Shown: positions 1-10,316 of the stretch, piece by piece
Position numbering within the stretch: the stretch's first letter is position 1
Layout of the letters: each line of letters opens with the position of its first letter
Origin: Nemertoderma westbladi
Taxonomy: Eukaryota; Xenacoelomorpha; Nemertodermatida; Nemertodermatidae
Length of the DNA: 40,360 nt
Direction: 5' to 3'
Assembly: GCA_032718475.1 (NCBI GenBank)
Contig: JAUCBJ010006860.1
Span: forward strand, 1 to 40,360
Program-made: the position numbers and the translations under genes
The notes under the pieces: generated by a model
Database searches by the model: none
Seen by the model: only the letters and a program-made list of their open reading frames with translations
Told to the model about the DNA's origin: nothing

Positions 1-562
1 CAATTAAATTAAGTGAGTATGTTAATTAAGATTGATCAATTAGCGGTAACAGTTTATACTTTCGATAATTCAAGCAGTTCTGCAGTTCACGGTACAGCAG
101 TATCTATCTAAAAAATGCCGGTGTTTCTGGCTTAGACAGCAATAACAACAAAAGTAACAACTCTCTCTCTCTCTCCAGTCAGACCGAACACTCTCCCTAT
201 GATCGACAGGAAAGCTACACGTCGACAGGAAAAACCGCCCTGATTGGCCCAAGCCAAACAAAGAACCACGCTGCCAATGGCTGTTTCCATGTCAGCAACC
301 AGCTGCTAGATGTCGTAATATGAATCATCACGGCTAAGCTGTGAAAGGTGGTTTGTGCATTACAAGTTTTTGTCTTACCATGTCCGCTAAAACACGTATA
401 TAGCAGAATGATTTTTATGTCCGTTAAAACACCTGTAAAGGTACCTTGCGGGCGAGGGGAATATATATACAGTTAGAAAACCCTTTTTAGAGTATTCCAG
501 CGCCGGGGGGGGAACTGGCCAGCAAAGGCAAACGTATCAGTTATCCCACAAAAGCTTTTACA
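1..562 (-). repeat. Partial LTR of a BEL/Pao element, subfamily B
   Basis: On the minus strand the LTR begins at 562 with TGTAAAAGCTTTTGTGGG, the same start as the LTR of BEL-2 at 35049. Similarity to BEL-2 runs for about 90 bases, including a C-run and a GAATACTCTAAA block. Further in, it resembles the BEL-1 LTR instead, with two copies of an ATGTCCGYTAAAACAC motif (379-396 and 417-433). The other end lies outside the window, so this may be a solo LTR or one end of a full element. It is inserted in the Merlin transposase remnant, whose frame runs directly into it. It contains a short CT repeat (about 161-177). No gene is supported here. Confidence 0.75.
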
Positions 563-751
563 GAAAGGTCGGTCGCGATTTAAAAGTCTCCACCGAAATT
601 CTGACAGGTGGCCAGCAATAAGTTGCGGTGTTGTGCATTTCTTATTGCGGATGACTGACGTCTTTAAGTGGCCCCACATCGACTCTATACGTTGAGTGTG
701 GGTGCCAGTCGCACTCACCCACTCTACCGAATGGTTGACGGTTTCGTGTAT
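563..751 (-). pseudogene. Merlin (IS1595-like) transposase, C-terminal fragment
   Basis: The minus-strand frame encodes a block typical of the IS1595/ISXO2/Merlin transposase C-terminus: THTQRIESMWGHLK, followed by a region ending in HLSEFRWRLLN. The E in RIESMW (around 673-699) corresponds to the third catalytic acid of the DDE-like domain. The frame continues upstream to 751, where BEL-1 interrupts it, and resumes exactly at the other side of that element at 22201. At 562/563 it is cut again by a BEL-type LTR. This is a broken copy that cannot make a transposase. Family assignment rests on motif recognition and the consistent join across BEL-1. Confidence 0.85.
747..751. repeat. BEL-1 target site duplication, left copy (TGTAT)
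   Basis: TGTAT directly precedes the outer end of the 3' LTR and is repeated at 22201-22205 directly after the 5' LTR. Removing the element together with one copy restores an uninterrupted transposase frame, so the duplication is convincing. Confidence 0.9.
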
Positions 752-1953
752 TGTTCGCGCTTTCAGACCTTTAGCAGTTTAACCTGCCAAATTGGGATGT
801 CTTCTAGATAATAGATCGTCTTTAGCCTATGACAAGTATTTGATACACTACATTAGCCGAAGCCAGTCTATGCGCGATCATTCACCCGCTGGATATACCC
901 GGGAGACTGGATTCGGAAGCCTAACCGTATTGCGGTGTAGGCCTACTGTATTATTCGACTGATCGTAATATATAATCTCTGACAAATATTATTCACTCTC
1001 GGGAAATATTAACAGTTCCTTTAGGACGTGGCGCTCTAAATATGTAAACAGAGTTATGACTTAAACTAGACACAACGGGATGGCTATAGATTCATGTATA
1101 TGGCGCATTCTTTAGGAGATGCTTTGTTATCAGTCACAATCATACACAATACTGCACAATGCTGCACACCGATCTGCCGACCTTCACTAATTTTAGTCAC
1201 ATACAAAGAGAACAACAACCAATACATGTAGGGCCTATGAAATAGCATTAGATTCACTTCAAAACCACTTTAATGTAAGTCGCAATCGTTATATGTAACC
1301 GGTCTCTCTAACCTTCAGTATATCAAGAAGATTGGGGTGTCTGATTATTGATTGATATTCTCCAATATAATAATATTCCATCAACAGATATAATGAATAA
1401 CCGACAGTAAATAGCAGTAAAAATGCGGTGTTTGTAGTTGACAATATGATTAGGTGAGTGAGTTGTGAGATGCGTTTGGTTTGATATGATTAGTTAAGAT
1501 AACAGATATACATTCTATAATTAAGCCTACTAATGTTGGGCTAAAGACTGAAAACACAGAGATTCCAAAAGCCGGTCTTCTGGGCTCAGGACAAAATGTA
1601 AACATTGACCCATAATGCATTGCGCGATTTCTCGGAGGTTTCTGTACAAAAAGCAGGAGAATCGCTCTGATTGGTTGACCGAACAAAGAAACACCAGAGA
1701 ACAAGGAAAAAGCTACACGTGTACAGCTCAGCTGTTAGCTGTCGTCATAGTAACTACACTGTTTCAAGAGGATCTAGCGCATTGCGTCATAGAATTGCTA
1801 ATTATGTCCGCTAAAGTACACATACAGAATAAATGGCTTTGTATGTCCACTAAAACACCAGTACAGTAAGGATACGGCCTTTTATGCCTGTTAAACCAAC
1901 TACAGAGTACTTTACGGGGAAAATAACCGGCTAATTCCGCAAAAGCTTTTACA
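752..1953 (-). repeat. BEL-1 3' LTR
   Basis: The LTR is 1202 bp, starts with TGTAAAAGC (at 1953, minus strand) and ends in GCGCGAACA (at 752). It aligns without gaps to 20999-22200 with about nine differences counted by eye, all transitions. Short antisense and sense open frames inside it occur in both LTR copies and have no protein-like features. Confidence 0.93.
1876..1888 (-). promoter_or_regulatory. TATA-like box in the LTR (also at 22123-22135)
   Basis: GGCATAAAAGGCC lies 66-78 bases from the LTR start in both BEL-1 LTRs. LTR B has a related GGACATAAAAATC (409-421). The position fits a U3 promoter, but this rests on sequence alone. Confidence 0.3.
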
Positions 1954-1961
1954 CCGCTCCC
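1954..1961 (-). other. Possible polypurine tract of BEL-1
   Basis: Directly upstream of the 3' LTR on the minus strand is GGGAGCGG, the position where a plus-strand primer is expected. It is short and contains one pyrimidine, so the call is tentative. Confidence 0.35.
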
Positions 1962-2031
1962 AGAAAATGGGATTTTAGTCTATAAAATATAAAAAATCAC
2001 AGTTTCTAAAATATAAAAATACTCTAAACAG

Positions 2032-3390
2032 TTAGTTTTTCTTGCGCGGACGGCGTTTACGCAGTTTTTTGAGGCTAGCAAGAGTCCTTTTCTCTTTGGG
2101 GCGAGCCACTTTACTAGGAGGGCTATAACCCTTGGGTAAAGGGTGCAATACAATTGCATCTGAAGGTTTAGGGTTACGGTCGATGTCTCGTCTATTTCGA
2201 TATGCTTCTCCTCGAGTTGATTTTCCTCCGCTTATCGTTGGATGCGTTCGTCCAAAACTCTTGCAGAGAATAGGGTCGTCCAAGTTCGATATTTTCTTAG
2301 AGATTCTGAATTTCCTGATCGAACTGAGATAAAGTTAATTCGTTTACCGCTTGGACTTGCTGCTGCAATTTACGTTTCTATAAACAATTGTAGGTTCATT
2401 TTCCGCTCTTTTGAAGAATAGTGTCCAACGCGTTTCGTACAACTCTCTCCTCCGCCTCGGTGACAGGTTGTATCGGGTTAAACAGGGACGATGATACGGT
2501 TGAGTGACGATATTAGATGTCCGCGTCCCAATCCGACTAGGTAAGTAATATTTAGGGAGCCCACAACCGGAGTGCCACCGACTAACTGTTCGGGTAACAC
2601 TAGATCTTTGAACAGTGAGTACAGTTCGGGAGGGTCCGTCATACTAATAGGATCAAGAGTCTGGGTTCTCACTAGGGAGTGAGGAGGTCTGACCGAGTAT
2701 TCCGGAACTCTGATCATAGGTTTATTTAAGGATCGTTTGAATCGAACGAGCGTAGGTGATACATCGAACAAGTTTCGCTCGAAACTCCCGTAAATTTAGC
2801 GAGTAAAACCGTGTTTAAAGCAACGTCTCCGCGGATGTATATGTCTTTCCGTTTATTGGTTGGGTCTTGGGCATTCCCATTCATTGCAATAATACCAAAG
2901 ACGCACGTCTTGTAGGGGAAACGCGGGTGATATTTATTCGGTTTTACAATGTTTCTCTCAAGAATTCCAAATATACGTTGGAGTTACCGCGTTTATCCGG
3001 TTCTTTAACGTCTTCTCTTTCGAGTCGATTTCGAATAGAATTTTCGCTTTCGATTCTCAACTTATCGTTCCGACTCCGCTGGGTATGATATTTAAATAGG
3101 ACCATTTCCCTTTCGGTGTCGATATCGTCCGTATCGTGTAAATCGATAGGGTGGCCAGTAGTTAAGAAGTCCATATACGTACCATTACAATGCGTATAGC
3201 GAGCAGTGAATTTTCGATAGTCCAATTCACGCGTAAGTTGCTCCTGGGACATCGGCGGTTCGATATAACGACCATCGTCCTCCGTAGTAGTTGGACTAGC
3301 GTCGCTGCGTATCAAGCTATCAACAAACGCTTGCAACGGTAGAGTATATTTTTCCCTGATACCAAAATCATCTTCTATCAACTGAGTCAT
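2032..3390 (-). pseudogene. Unrecognised degenerate third coding block of BEL-1 (post-pol ORF)
   Basis: Between pol and the 3' LTR the minus strand carries a chain of protein-like stretches that change frame several times. A 148-residue frame starts at 3390 and is rich in acidic and polar residues. It is followed by stretches at about 2940-2720 and 2771-2478, one near 2490-2390 containing VTEAEERVVRNALDTIL, and a final frame ending at 2032 with a strongly basic tail (KKLRKRRPRKKN). I see no signal peptide, long membrane segment, cysteine pattern or envelope fusion motif, so it does not look like an env glycoprotein. The composition of the stretches and the short gaps between frames suggest one former protein of roughly 450 residues. 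Function and origin are unknown. It could be an accessory gene of this BEL lineage or part of a separate older insertion. Confidence 0.5.
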
Positions 3391-3404
3391 AGCTGCTATA
3401 TGAG

Positions 3405-4337
3405 TTTATCAATATTATAATGAGTTTATATTTAGGCTAGCGAGCGTCGCTGCCTACCCCTCTCGGCCCCCGGACAGCGCAAGATCCTCAGCGCTGGTGT
3501 ACTTTCGCCGATGTGCCTATCGCCAACGTCGTAGCTGCACAACGACCACAACAACCAGCGCGAGTCACTCCACCGTCCGTCCCAAAGGCTTATATTTACT
3601 TCAGGTTCTTACTGGAGAGTTAGGGCTACTTTCACAATTGCGACTCGCTACTGTAAACACACTTTAGTAGTAACATTCACCTATAAACGCACAAATTCCA
3701 CACAACTGTCACAAATCGCACACATTCGGGCCATTTGTCCGTTAGTCAGTGCCTTCCAGAATGCCACGTTATTATTAAGTATCCTGGGATACTAGCAGTA
3801 TGCTATTTATTCCTTATGCTATTCAATGGGCAAGCTTTATTGTTCTTTTAACTCACTTCTAATTCTAGCGTGGTTGTTGCCATGGTGACATTATGGAAAG
3901 CTAGCGGTAGAATTAGGGTAATTCTCATGCATACAGATCTGGGATGCTATTTAATAGTAATTTATTCCCGTAAATTTTATTATTTAATATTAAATGGACA
4001 CAATTTTATTCCAGAACATGCCTGGGGACTGGGATCCTTGATTCTAGGAAATTGATCTTTTTAAGAATATCGGTAAGTGCTACGATATCTTAATTGACTA
4101 GAATTTTAAAGGATCTGAAATTTGAAAGATTTTGTAAATATTAATAATTAATATTTAGGATAGGCACCGGTTTATTCCAGAACTTGTCTGGGGACGTTAA
4201 CCACTGATTCTAGAATTTTGTCTTTCAAGTATATCGGTGGGTGCCGCGATATCTTAATCGACTAGAATTACAGATGGTCAAAAGGTTTAACAGATTTATT
4301 TTTGCGTTGTACGCTACTGTTAAAGGGACATCACGCT
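3405..4337. other. Non-coding 3' part of BEL-1
   Basis: No convincing coding frame is present. The right half holds a diverged tandem duplication (4005-4269). The left half, around 3430-3560, is GC-richer but shows nothing recognisable. Confidence 0.5.
4005..4269. repeat. Diverged tandem duplication, period about 166 bp
   Basis: A unit beginning TTTATTCCAGAAC, with a central CTGGGGAC and ending in GACTAGAATT, occurs at 4005-4105 and again at 4171-4269. Both copies share ATATCGGT and CGATATCTTAAT blocks. Identity looks to be around 75%. Confidence 0.7.
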
Positions 4338-4579
4338 ACTATATGTAGGGATGTCCCGGAATTCCGTTCCGGCCGGAATTCCGGCGGTTTTTGCCCGATT
4401 CCGGTTCCGGCCGGAATTGCCGGAATGGGGTCAATTCCGGCCGGAATTTTACCGGAATTTCAAGGTTCATATCTAGTTTAATAGCTGCAATTAGTTTGTT
4501 ATATTATTATCAACATTTATATATTTTTTAAACAATATTACCAATTAGTTTAAGATACTTTTCAACACTTGTAAAAAAG

Positions 4580-4766
4580 TATAGAAATAAAGTTTTCTTC
4601 GACCGTTAGAGCTAACATTTGGATGCAAGGAATAGATGCCCCCTGGTTAGCCCCTTCAAACCATTCGTGCCGAAACGAAAACTGTCTTGGCCCACATGCA
4701 GGGATCGAACCCACGACCTCCAGATAGATTGGAATTCAATGCAACCACTACACCAAGGTGGAACCT
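4580..4766 (-). mobile_element. tRNA-derived SINE, copy 1
   Basis: On the minus strand the head begins AGGTTCCACCTTGG. It carries an A box TGGTGTAGTGG (4745-4755) and a B box GGTTCGATCCC (4701-4711), 33 bases apart, as in a tRNA gene. The body shares GTTTCGGCACGAATG and a 3' end CTAACGGYCGAAGAAAA with copy 2 at 29010-29274. Copy 1 is shorter because of an internal deletion. There is no acceptor-stem complementarity, so it is not a functional tRNA gene. It lies inside the hAT element. Confidence 0.85.
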
Positions 4767-5601
4767 AACTAACCTATCTAACGAGGGAAAATTCACAGCC
4801 ACCCTGTTTATTACAGTGAAATCAGTCTTGATGGGTATGTATCACATTTCCATAAATTTTTTTTTTGACTCAAAAATGAGTCATATGTCAAAAGATGGAA
4901 CATGGGACATAATCACAGTCGTAACTTACGATTTACCATTGGAGACGCTAACATTGAAACCAATGTGTTCCATAATTTATTCTGACTAAGACTACATAGA
5001 CTTACCAGTGGAGCACGGGCCTTAAATGGTGGTTTTTCCAATTTGCTTATAAAATGGCGTTTTTTAGATTGATTTTACATAATTTTACATTGATCTTACA
5101 ATATTTTACATTGAATTTAAATTATTTTACATTGATTTTATATTATTTTACTTTGCATTAATTATTAAATAATATGATAATTACAGGAGGCTAAATAAAT
5201 TGCTAACCTTCTAATGTTAGCAATGAAACTCGATTAACGATTAACACAATTACAATTACTACTTTAACCTAAAACTAATATAAATATAAGACGTTATTAC
5301 AACACGTACAGGTCCTGCGAGTGGTCGTTAGTTCAGTTCTGCGTCGTAGGTGCTGCATAATTAGTTTAATTTATATTTACAGCAAATCCATTTCTTACCA
5401 TAAATCTATTTATTCCCAGCAATAATTAAACTGTAACATGTGATGTACTAGTGGCCTCGTTTATTGTTTTGGTTCGAATAACATGTCACTGTAACCTGCT
5501 CCTTTTCCTTAAAGACACCAGGATATTGCACCAAAGGACCTAATGACGCGATAGGCCATAACAAACAGCTCAGGTCATTCTCCACTCCACCCACCTTAAT
5601 T

Positions 5602-5624
5602 CCCCCCCCCCCCCCCCCCCCCCC
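5602..5624 (+). repeat. Homopolymer run C23
   Basis: Twenty-three consecutive C inside the hAT interior. Two similar runs occur at 24361-24385 and 28021-28044. Confidence 0.95.
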
Positions 5625-5848
5625 AAGGGTCTGAGTCATCTCATTAACAAACTTACTGTAGAAATTAAAAAAATTCATTTGTTTCATAAAAAATTATAAA
5701 ATTTCCTGGGTCATTTAGTTTATTTCACTAATTATAGAAAATTCCGGTTCCGGTCGGAATTCCGGCCGGAATATTCCGGCATGTTGAATTCCGGTTCCGG
5801 TTACGGCCGGAATCAAAATATCGATTCCGGGACATCCCTAACTATATG

Positions 5849-6214
5849 TATTATTTAAGATACGGTATGAGAGCAATATCGCACGAAGCAATGTCAGTGA
5901 GAAGAGGCAAGTCGTTTCCAAGGTCTACCCAGAGCTTGGTTTAGCCGAGACACGAGGATCTGAATTTTGCATTCCTAATACTCTACTTACCAATAATACT
6001 TGAATATAGTAGGAGCTTTATTGTACTTTAATAAGTACGGATATTTCATCTTACTGTAGTTACGTATTTGTAATGTAATACGGACAGTAAGGAAAGAGAA
6101 AAGAATTATTTCTCGCCGTCGCACTAAATATATAATATATAAGTAATTAAATAATAAACACTAATATATATTGCACTAATCTACTAAATAATCGCTAAAA
6201 TAACATTCTACTAA
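5849..6214. other. AT-rich non-coding spacer between hAT and LINE
   Basis: Probably BEL-1 3' non-coding DNA separated from the rest by the hAT element, or a LINE 5' flank. I see no open frame or repeat of note. Confidence 0.4.
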
Positions 6215-7021
6215 ATAAAATTAAAGAAAACGATTATAATAAAATTACATAATAATACATACATATTCCGTCGATGTTCCGGTAACGGTAAAGCTACGGA
6301 AGGTGGACCACGTCTATCACGTCCAGGTCTCTCGTATCGAGAGGCGCTATCTGCAAAGGGAGTACATACTCGCTCCGGGAGTCCTGTTTATCGTGAATCG
6401 CCAGGCGCTCAGAGTGTTCGACCAAAGACGGTAGCTCATCGGTCGTATTCACCTGCACCAGAACTTCGAAGGCCAGCTACACCATCGGCAACCTTGCGTT
6501 CCAATCCGTATCACGCCTTATCTGTCACGTCACAGGCAGGCAGTGCTAAGCGACCGAGACCGGCATCCACCTCCGGCGATGACGGGGGCGGTGGTCCGCC
6601 TGCCAGCCATCCTGACGTGCTGGAGATTCCGGTGGATGAGGGGGGGCCATTCCAGCTCCAGCGTAAACAACGGCGACGACATATCGTCGGTACCGGTGGT
6701 AGTGCAGGAACCGGGGCGTCTGGGGTTTCTGCTCGTAAAACAAAAGCTGCTCCGGCTAACATCTTCGTCTTCCGAGTTCACAAGTCGGTAACTACCGCTG
6801 ATCTAGTTTCCGATCTCGCTGAATCAGGTATCACAATCCAGGTCTCAGACATTGAAATAAAGTCCCATAGCGATACCAGATCGAATAGTTATAAGATATC
6901 AGTTCCGCAGTCTGCTTATCAGAAGGCACTCTCCCCTGAAACGTGGGGAGCTGGGATTTGTGTTCGACCTTGGCGTTATTATAGTAATAACTCGCAGGGG
7001 CGCATTGATAATAATACATGA
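6215..7021 (+). pseudogene. LINE ORF1 protein, 5'-truncated
   Basis: The open frame (stop upstream at 6212) has no ATG, so the start is lost. The first half is rich in Pro, Ser, Arg and Gly and looks disordered, with basic clusters such as RKQRRRH. The C-terminal about 90 residues (from roughly 6745), with IFVFRVHKSVTTADLVSDL, resemble the RRM-like RNA-binding fold of CR1/L2-type ORF1 proteins. ORF1 proteins of this group bind the element RNA and act as chaperones. I see no zinc knuckles. ORF2 starts 90 bases downstream. The RRM assignment is by pattern only. Confidence 0.6.
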
Positions 7022-7110
7022 TCAGGGGTCGTGATGTCATTTCATAATCTTTTTGTTATTTAAATTTTAGCATTAGCGTGTATATATTCTAAACTCAATA
7101 TTATACTAAA

Positions 7111-10100
7111 ATGGCTACCTCAAATCCTACTGTTGTTAACAATAGTTTTTGTATTTCATCCTACAATAGCACTGGTTTGTCGCCGGATAAACGGGAATTT
7201 ATAAATATGTTATTATTAGGGAGTGACATAGTCTGTTTGCAAGAACACTTTGTGCTAAGAGAGAATAGTTATATAATAAAATCAGCTTTTAGCGACTATC
7301 AGTGCATAATACAGCCTGCAACTTATCCCGTGAATGAAATCCGTGCAGGCAGGCCATCAGGTGGATTATGTTATATTTTTCGAAATAAATTATCTAAATA
7401 CATTTCTAGAATAAATGTGAAGAATACGCGTTTACAAGCAATACGTTTACATTTACCAAATGATAAACCATTGGTTATTATCAATTCTTATTTTCCGGTT
7501 GACTCGCGTGATAATAATATCAGCGACGATTTACTTATGACAATAAACGATATTAAAGATATTATTTTATCAGTTAATCAGTGCAATATTCTGCTCACAG
7601 GGGATTTTAATGCTGACTTCTGCCGCACTACGATGCACTGTAGTTTAATTAATCAAATGCTACAAGAATTTCAATTCGATCGCCTTTGGGATTCTTACCC
7701 AGTTGACTATACATATACATGTTTTAGAGAGAATTCAGCATTTCATTCAACGTTGGATCATTTTTTCAGTAATTCACAATTTTGTGAAAATATTTTTGAT
7801 TCAGGTGTTATTCATACTGGTGTCAATTTGTCATTTCATTCCCCAATTTTTCTTAAGTTTAAAGTAAATGTTTCAAATGTGCAATGCGATAGCAATGATA
7901 ATGATAATGGTAGTAATATAGGTGAAGGTAATGTAAAATTTAAACGTTCCACTAATGATCAGCAACGTGAATTTATTAACCAATTAACTATCAGATTGAA
8001 TTCATTAGCAGAACCGCTGCCTATGTGTACTCAGTGTAATAATATTTTTTGTAATGTTCCAGAACATTTGTTATCTACTGAGAAATATGCCTTAGATATA
8101 TTGGAAGCTATTGACCAGTGTAGCAGTAATATTTTACATCGTAGTAATGGAAGTAGGGGATCCCCCTTTAATCATCCTATTATCCCCGGGTGGTCTGAAC
8201 GGGTGAAACCGTTCAGAGATGATGCTATGTTTTGGCATTCCTTGTGGGTCTCGGCGGGTTGCCCAAATGTATCACAAAATAGCCACTTATATCATATGCG
8301 AAGGGTCTCTCGCGCTCAGTATAAATATGCTGTTCGCCGGGTGAAACGCTCAGCTGATAATGTGCGAAGGGATAAATTAATTGAGGCCTGCTTGTTGAAT
8401 AATACTGACATCTTTAAGGAAATAAGGAATCTCCGTTTCTCATCGAATAATGTTAGTTCATCGATCGATGGTTGTACAGACCCGCAGTCTATCGCCGATC
8501 GATTTGCGGGAATCTATTCATCTTTGTATAATCAGCCATACAATTCAGATTTAGAAGCATTGAAGGCACTAATTGATGCCAAGTTGGTAAATTGTACTCT
8601 GGACGATGTTCCTCGGGTTTCTCCGGATTTAGTTGCTGAGGGTCTCCACAGACTAAAAAGTTCTAAAACAGATGTGACTTTTGGCTTTGATTCTGACTGT
8701 CTAATCCATGGTCCTCCTGAACTTTGTTTTCATCTCAGTAATCTATTTAATTCCTTTTTGACTCACGGATTCGTTCCGCAATTTCTTTTGAATTGTGTTA
8801 TCATTCCATTGATCAAGGATAAGTTGGGCGATGATACAGTATCCGGAAATTATAGGGCCATCGCTTTGTCGTCTCTCCTGATTAAATTGTTTGAATGGGT
8901 GATGCTACTCGCACAGGCTGATTGTTTAAAATTGGATGAGTTACAGTTTGGGTTTCAACGGGGATCTAGTACCACTCAGTGTACTTGGGCTGCAACTGAG
9001 GTAATTAGTTTCTATTCCAGAAATGCAACTCCAGTGTTTGGCTGTTTGCTTGATCTTTCTAAAGCATTTGATATGGTGGAATGGTGCAAGCTGTTCCTTG
9101 AGCTCTTAAAGAAGGGGTTTTCTCCGTTTTACATCCGGTCTCTGTTATTTATCTACAATAATCAATCTTGTGTAGTGCGATGGAATAATACGCATTCTGA
9201 GTCTTTTACATCGTCCAATGGGGTACGCCAAGGGTCTGTTGCCTCGCCAATCTTATTCTGTATCTTACTTGATAAGCTGTTTAGGAAATTAAGAAATTCC
9301 AAAGTAGGTTGCTTCGTGGGGTCTGTATATTTTGGGGCGGTTGGTTATGCCGATGACCTATTTTTGCTATGTCCGTCCATCGTAGGCCTTCAGCATATGG
9401 TTAAATTGTGCGAAGAGTTTGCATCGGAAAACAAGTTAATATTCAGCACGAATCCGAATCCGGACAAGTCCAAGTCAAAGTGTATAGCTTTCGGGCGGGT
9501 CTGGGTTAAGCCTTTAGCGACAATTAAGTTGAACGGTTCGCCTCTTCCATGGGTTAAGGAGGCGCTGCATCTCGGTAACCTTCTTGACTTTAAAAACTCA
9601 ATGGAATCTGATATCGTGCGTAAACGAGGGCAGTTTATAGGCAAATTGAATGCCTTAAGGCAGGAACTATATTTTTCGGACCCGTTTGTGCTTTGCAATG
9701 TACAACGTAGTTATTGCACTAGTTTCTACGGTAGTAACCTGTGGAACCTTCTTTCGCCAACATGTATAAGAATTTTTAGCACCTGGAATGTAAATGTTAG
9801 AATGATTTTTGGATTACCATTTAATTCTCATCGATATATTGTTGAAAACCTAGTGCAGTTTAAACACCCGTGTATTATGCTTTACTCTCGCTTCGTTTCA
9901 TTTTGTTTATCATTACGTAGGTCTAACAAAATGTGCATTCGTTTTCTTGCTAATATATGTTTAGTTGATTGTCGTACCCGGTCTGGGAGAAATTTACGAG
10001 AAATAGGAAACATGTGTAACATATTTAATCTTGAATTGCTGACATCTCGTGCGGTATCTAATCTTACTTATGTACCGTTACTGAACGCAGATAAGTGGCG

Positions 10101-10209
10101 AGTTAATTTTTGTAGGGAAATTATTTGGTGCCTAAACAACGGAGGTATTGTAGATGGCTTTACCCGCCAGGAATTGAGTAATATTTTAAATAGTGTATCC
10201 TCATCATAA
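7111..10209 (+). CDS. LINE ORF2: AP endonuclease and reverse transcriptase
   Basis: A full-length 1032-residue frame with an ATG start and no interruption. Residues 1-255 are an exonuclease-endonuclease-phosphatase domain: CLQEHF holds the metal-binding Glu, LTGDFNADF the Asp-Asn pair and LSFHSPIF the C-terminal His. Residues about 500-800 are the reverse transcriptase: LLDLSKAFD is motif A, NGVRQGSVASP motif B and GYADDLFLL motif C with the catalytic YADD. The last 150 residues are Cys-rich and lack a recognisable RNase H. The protein nicks target DNA and primes reverse transcription of the LINE RNA. The layout and motifs fit the CR1/L2/Jockey group. The intact frame suggests a recent insertion. 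The copy is nevertheless defective as a whole because ORF1 has lost its start. Confidence 0.9.
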   Translation: MATSNPTVVNNSFCISSYNSTGLSPDKREFINMLLLGSDIVCLQEHFVLRENSYIIKSAFSDYQCIIQPATYPVNEIRAGRPSGGLCYIFRNKLSKYISRINVKNTRLQAIRLHLPNDKPLVIINSYFPVDSRDNNISDDLLMTINDIKDIILSVNQCNILLTGDFNADFCRTTMHCSLINQMLQEFQFDRLWDSYPVDYTYTCFRENSAFHSTLDHFFSNSQFCENIFDSGVIHTGVNLSFHSPIFLKFKVNVSNVQCDSNDNDNGSNIGEGNVKFKRSTNDQQREFINQLTIRLNSLAEPLPMCTQCNNIFCNVPEHLLSTEKYALDILEAIDQCSSNILHRSNGSRGSPFNHPIIPGWSERVKPFRDDAMFWHSLWVSAGCPNVSQNSHLYHMRRVSRAQYKYAVRRVKRSADNVRRDKLIEACLLNNTDIFKEIRNLRFSSNNVSSSIDGCTDPQSIADRFAGIYSSLYNQPYNSDLEALKALIDAKLVNCTLDDVPRVSPDLVAEGLHRLKSSKTDVTFGFDSDCLIHGPPELCFHLSNLFNSFLTHGFVPQFLLNCVIIPLIKDKLGDDTVSGNYRAIALSSLLIKLFEWVMLLAQADCLKLDELQFGFQRGSSTTQCTWAATEVISFYSRNATPVFGCLLDLSKAFDMVEWCKLFLELLKKGFSPFYIRSLLFIYNNQSCVVRWNNTHSESFTSSNGVRQGSVASPILFCILLDKLFRKLRNSKVGCFVGSVYFGAVGYADDLFLLCPSIVGLQHMVKLCEEFASENKLIFSTNPNPDKSKSKCIAFGRVWVKPLATIKLNGSPLPWVKEALHLGNLLDFKNSMESDIVRKRGQFIGKLNALRQELYFSDPFVLCNVQRSYCTSFYGSNLWNLLSPTCIRIFSTWNVNVRMIFGLPFNSHRYIVENLVQFKHPCIMLYSRFVSFCLSLRRSNKMCIRFLANICLVDCRTRSGRNLREIGNMCNIFNLELLTSRAVSNLTYVPLLNADKWRVNFCREIIWCLNNGGIVDGFTRQELSNILNSVSSS

Positions 10210-10316
10210 TTAATTACCTTCTTAGATCTGCAGTACTTAGACATATCATATTATTTTATAATAGTGCTTGTATTATTAACCTATTGTGCTTTGTGTACCC
10301 ATCTGTATATTTGGTG

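Larger units (their letters stand above)
4346..5840. mobile_element. Non-autonomous hAT transposon
   Basis: The element starts TAGGGATGTCCCGGAAT and ends with its inverted copy. The flanking 8-bp ACTATATG is present at 4338-4345 and 5841-5848, the duplication size expected for hAT. Both ends carry dense subterminal palindromes of the type TTCCGGCCGGAA (about 4360-4460 and 5740-5825). No transposase is encoded. The interior is AT-rich and contains a tRNA-derived SINE and a run of 23 C. It is inserted in the 3' non-coding part of BEL-1. Confidence 0.92.

Noticed and set aside
1450-1869. 84-residue open frames on both strands of the LTR (also 21697-22116)
   Set aside because: They repeat only because the LTR repeats. 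The two strands overlap and neither has a protein-like pattern.
2032-3390. Envelope gene of BEL-1
   Set aside because: Position fits, but there is no signal peptide, long hydrophobic segment, Cys pattern or fusion-peptide-like stretch.
4701-4766. Functional tRNA gene (also 29210-29274)
   Set aside because: A and B boxes are present, but the acceptor stem does not pair and the sequence runs on into a SINE body shared by both copies.
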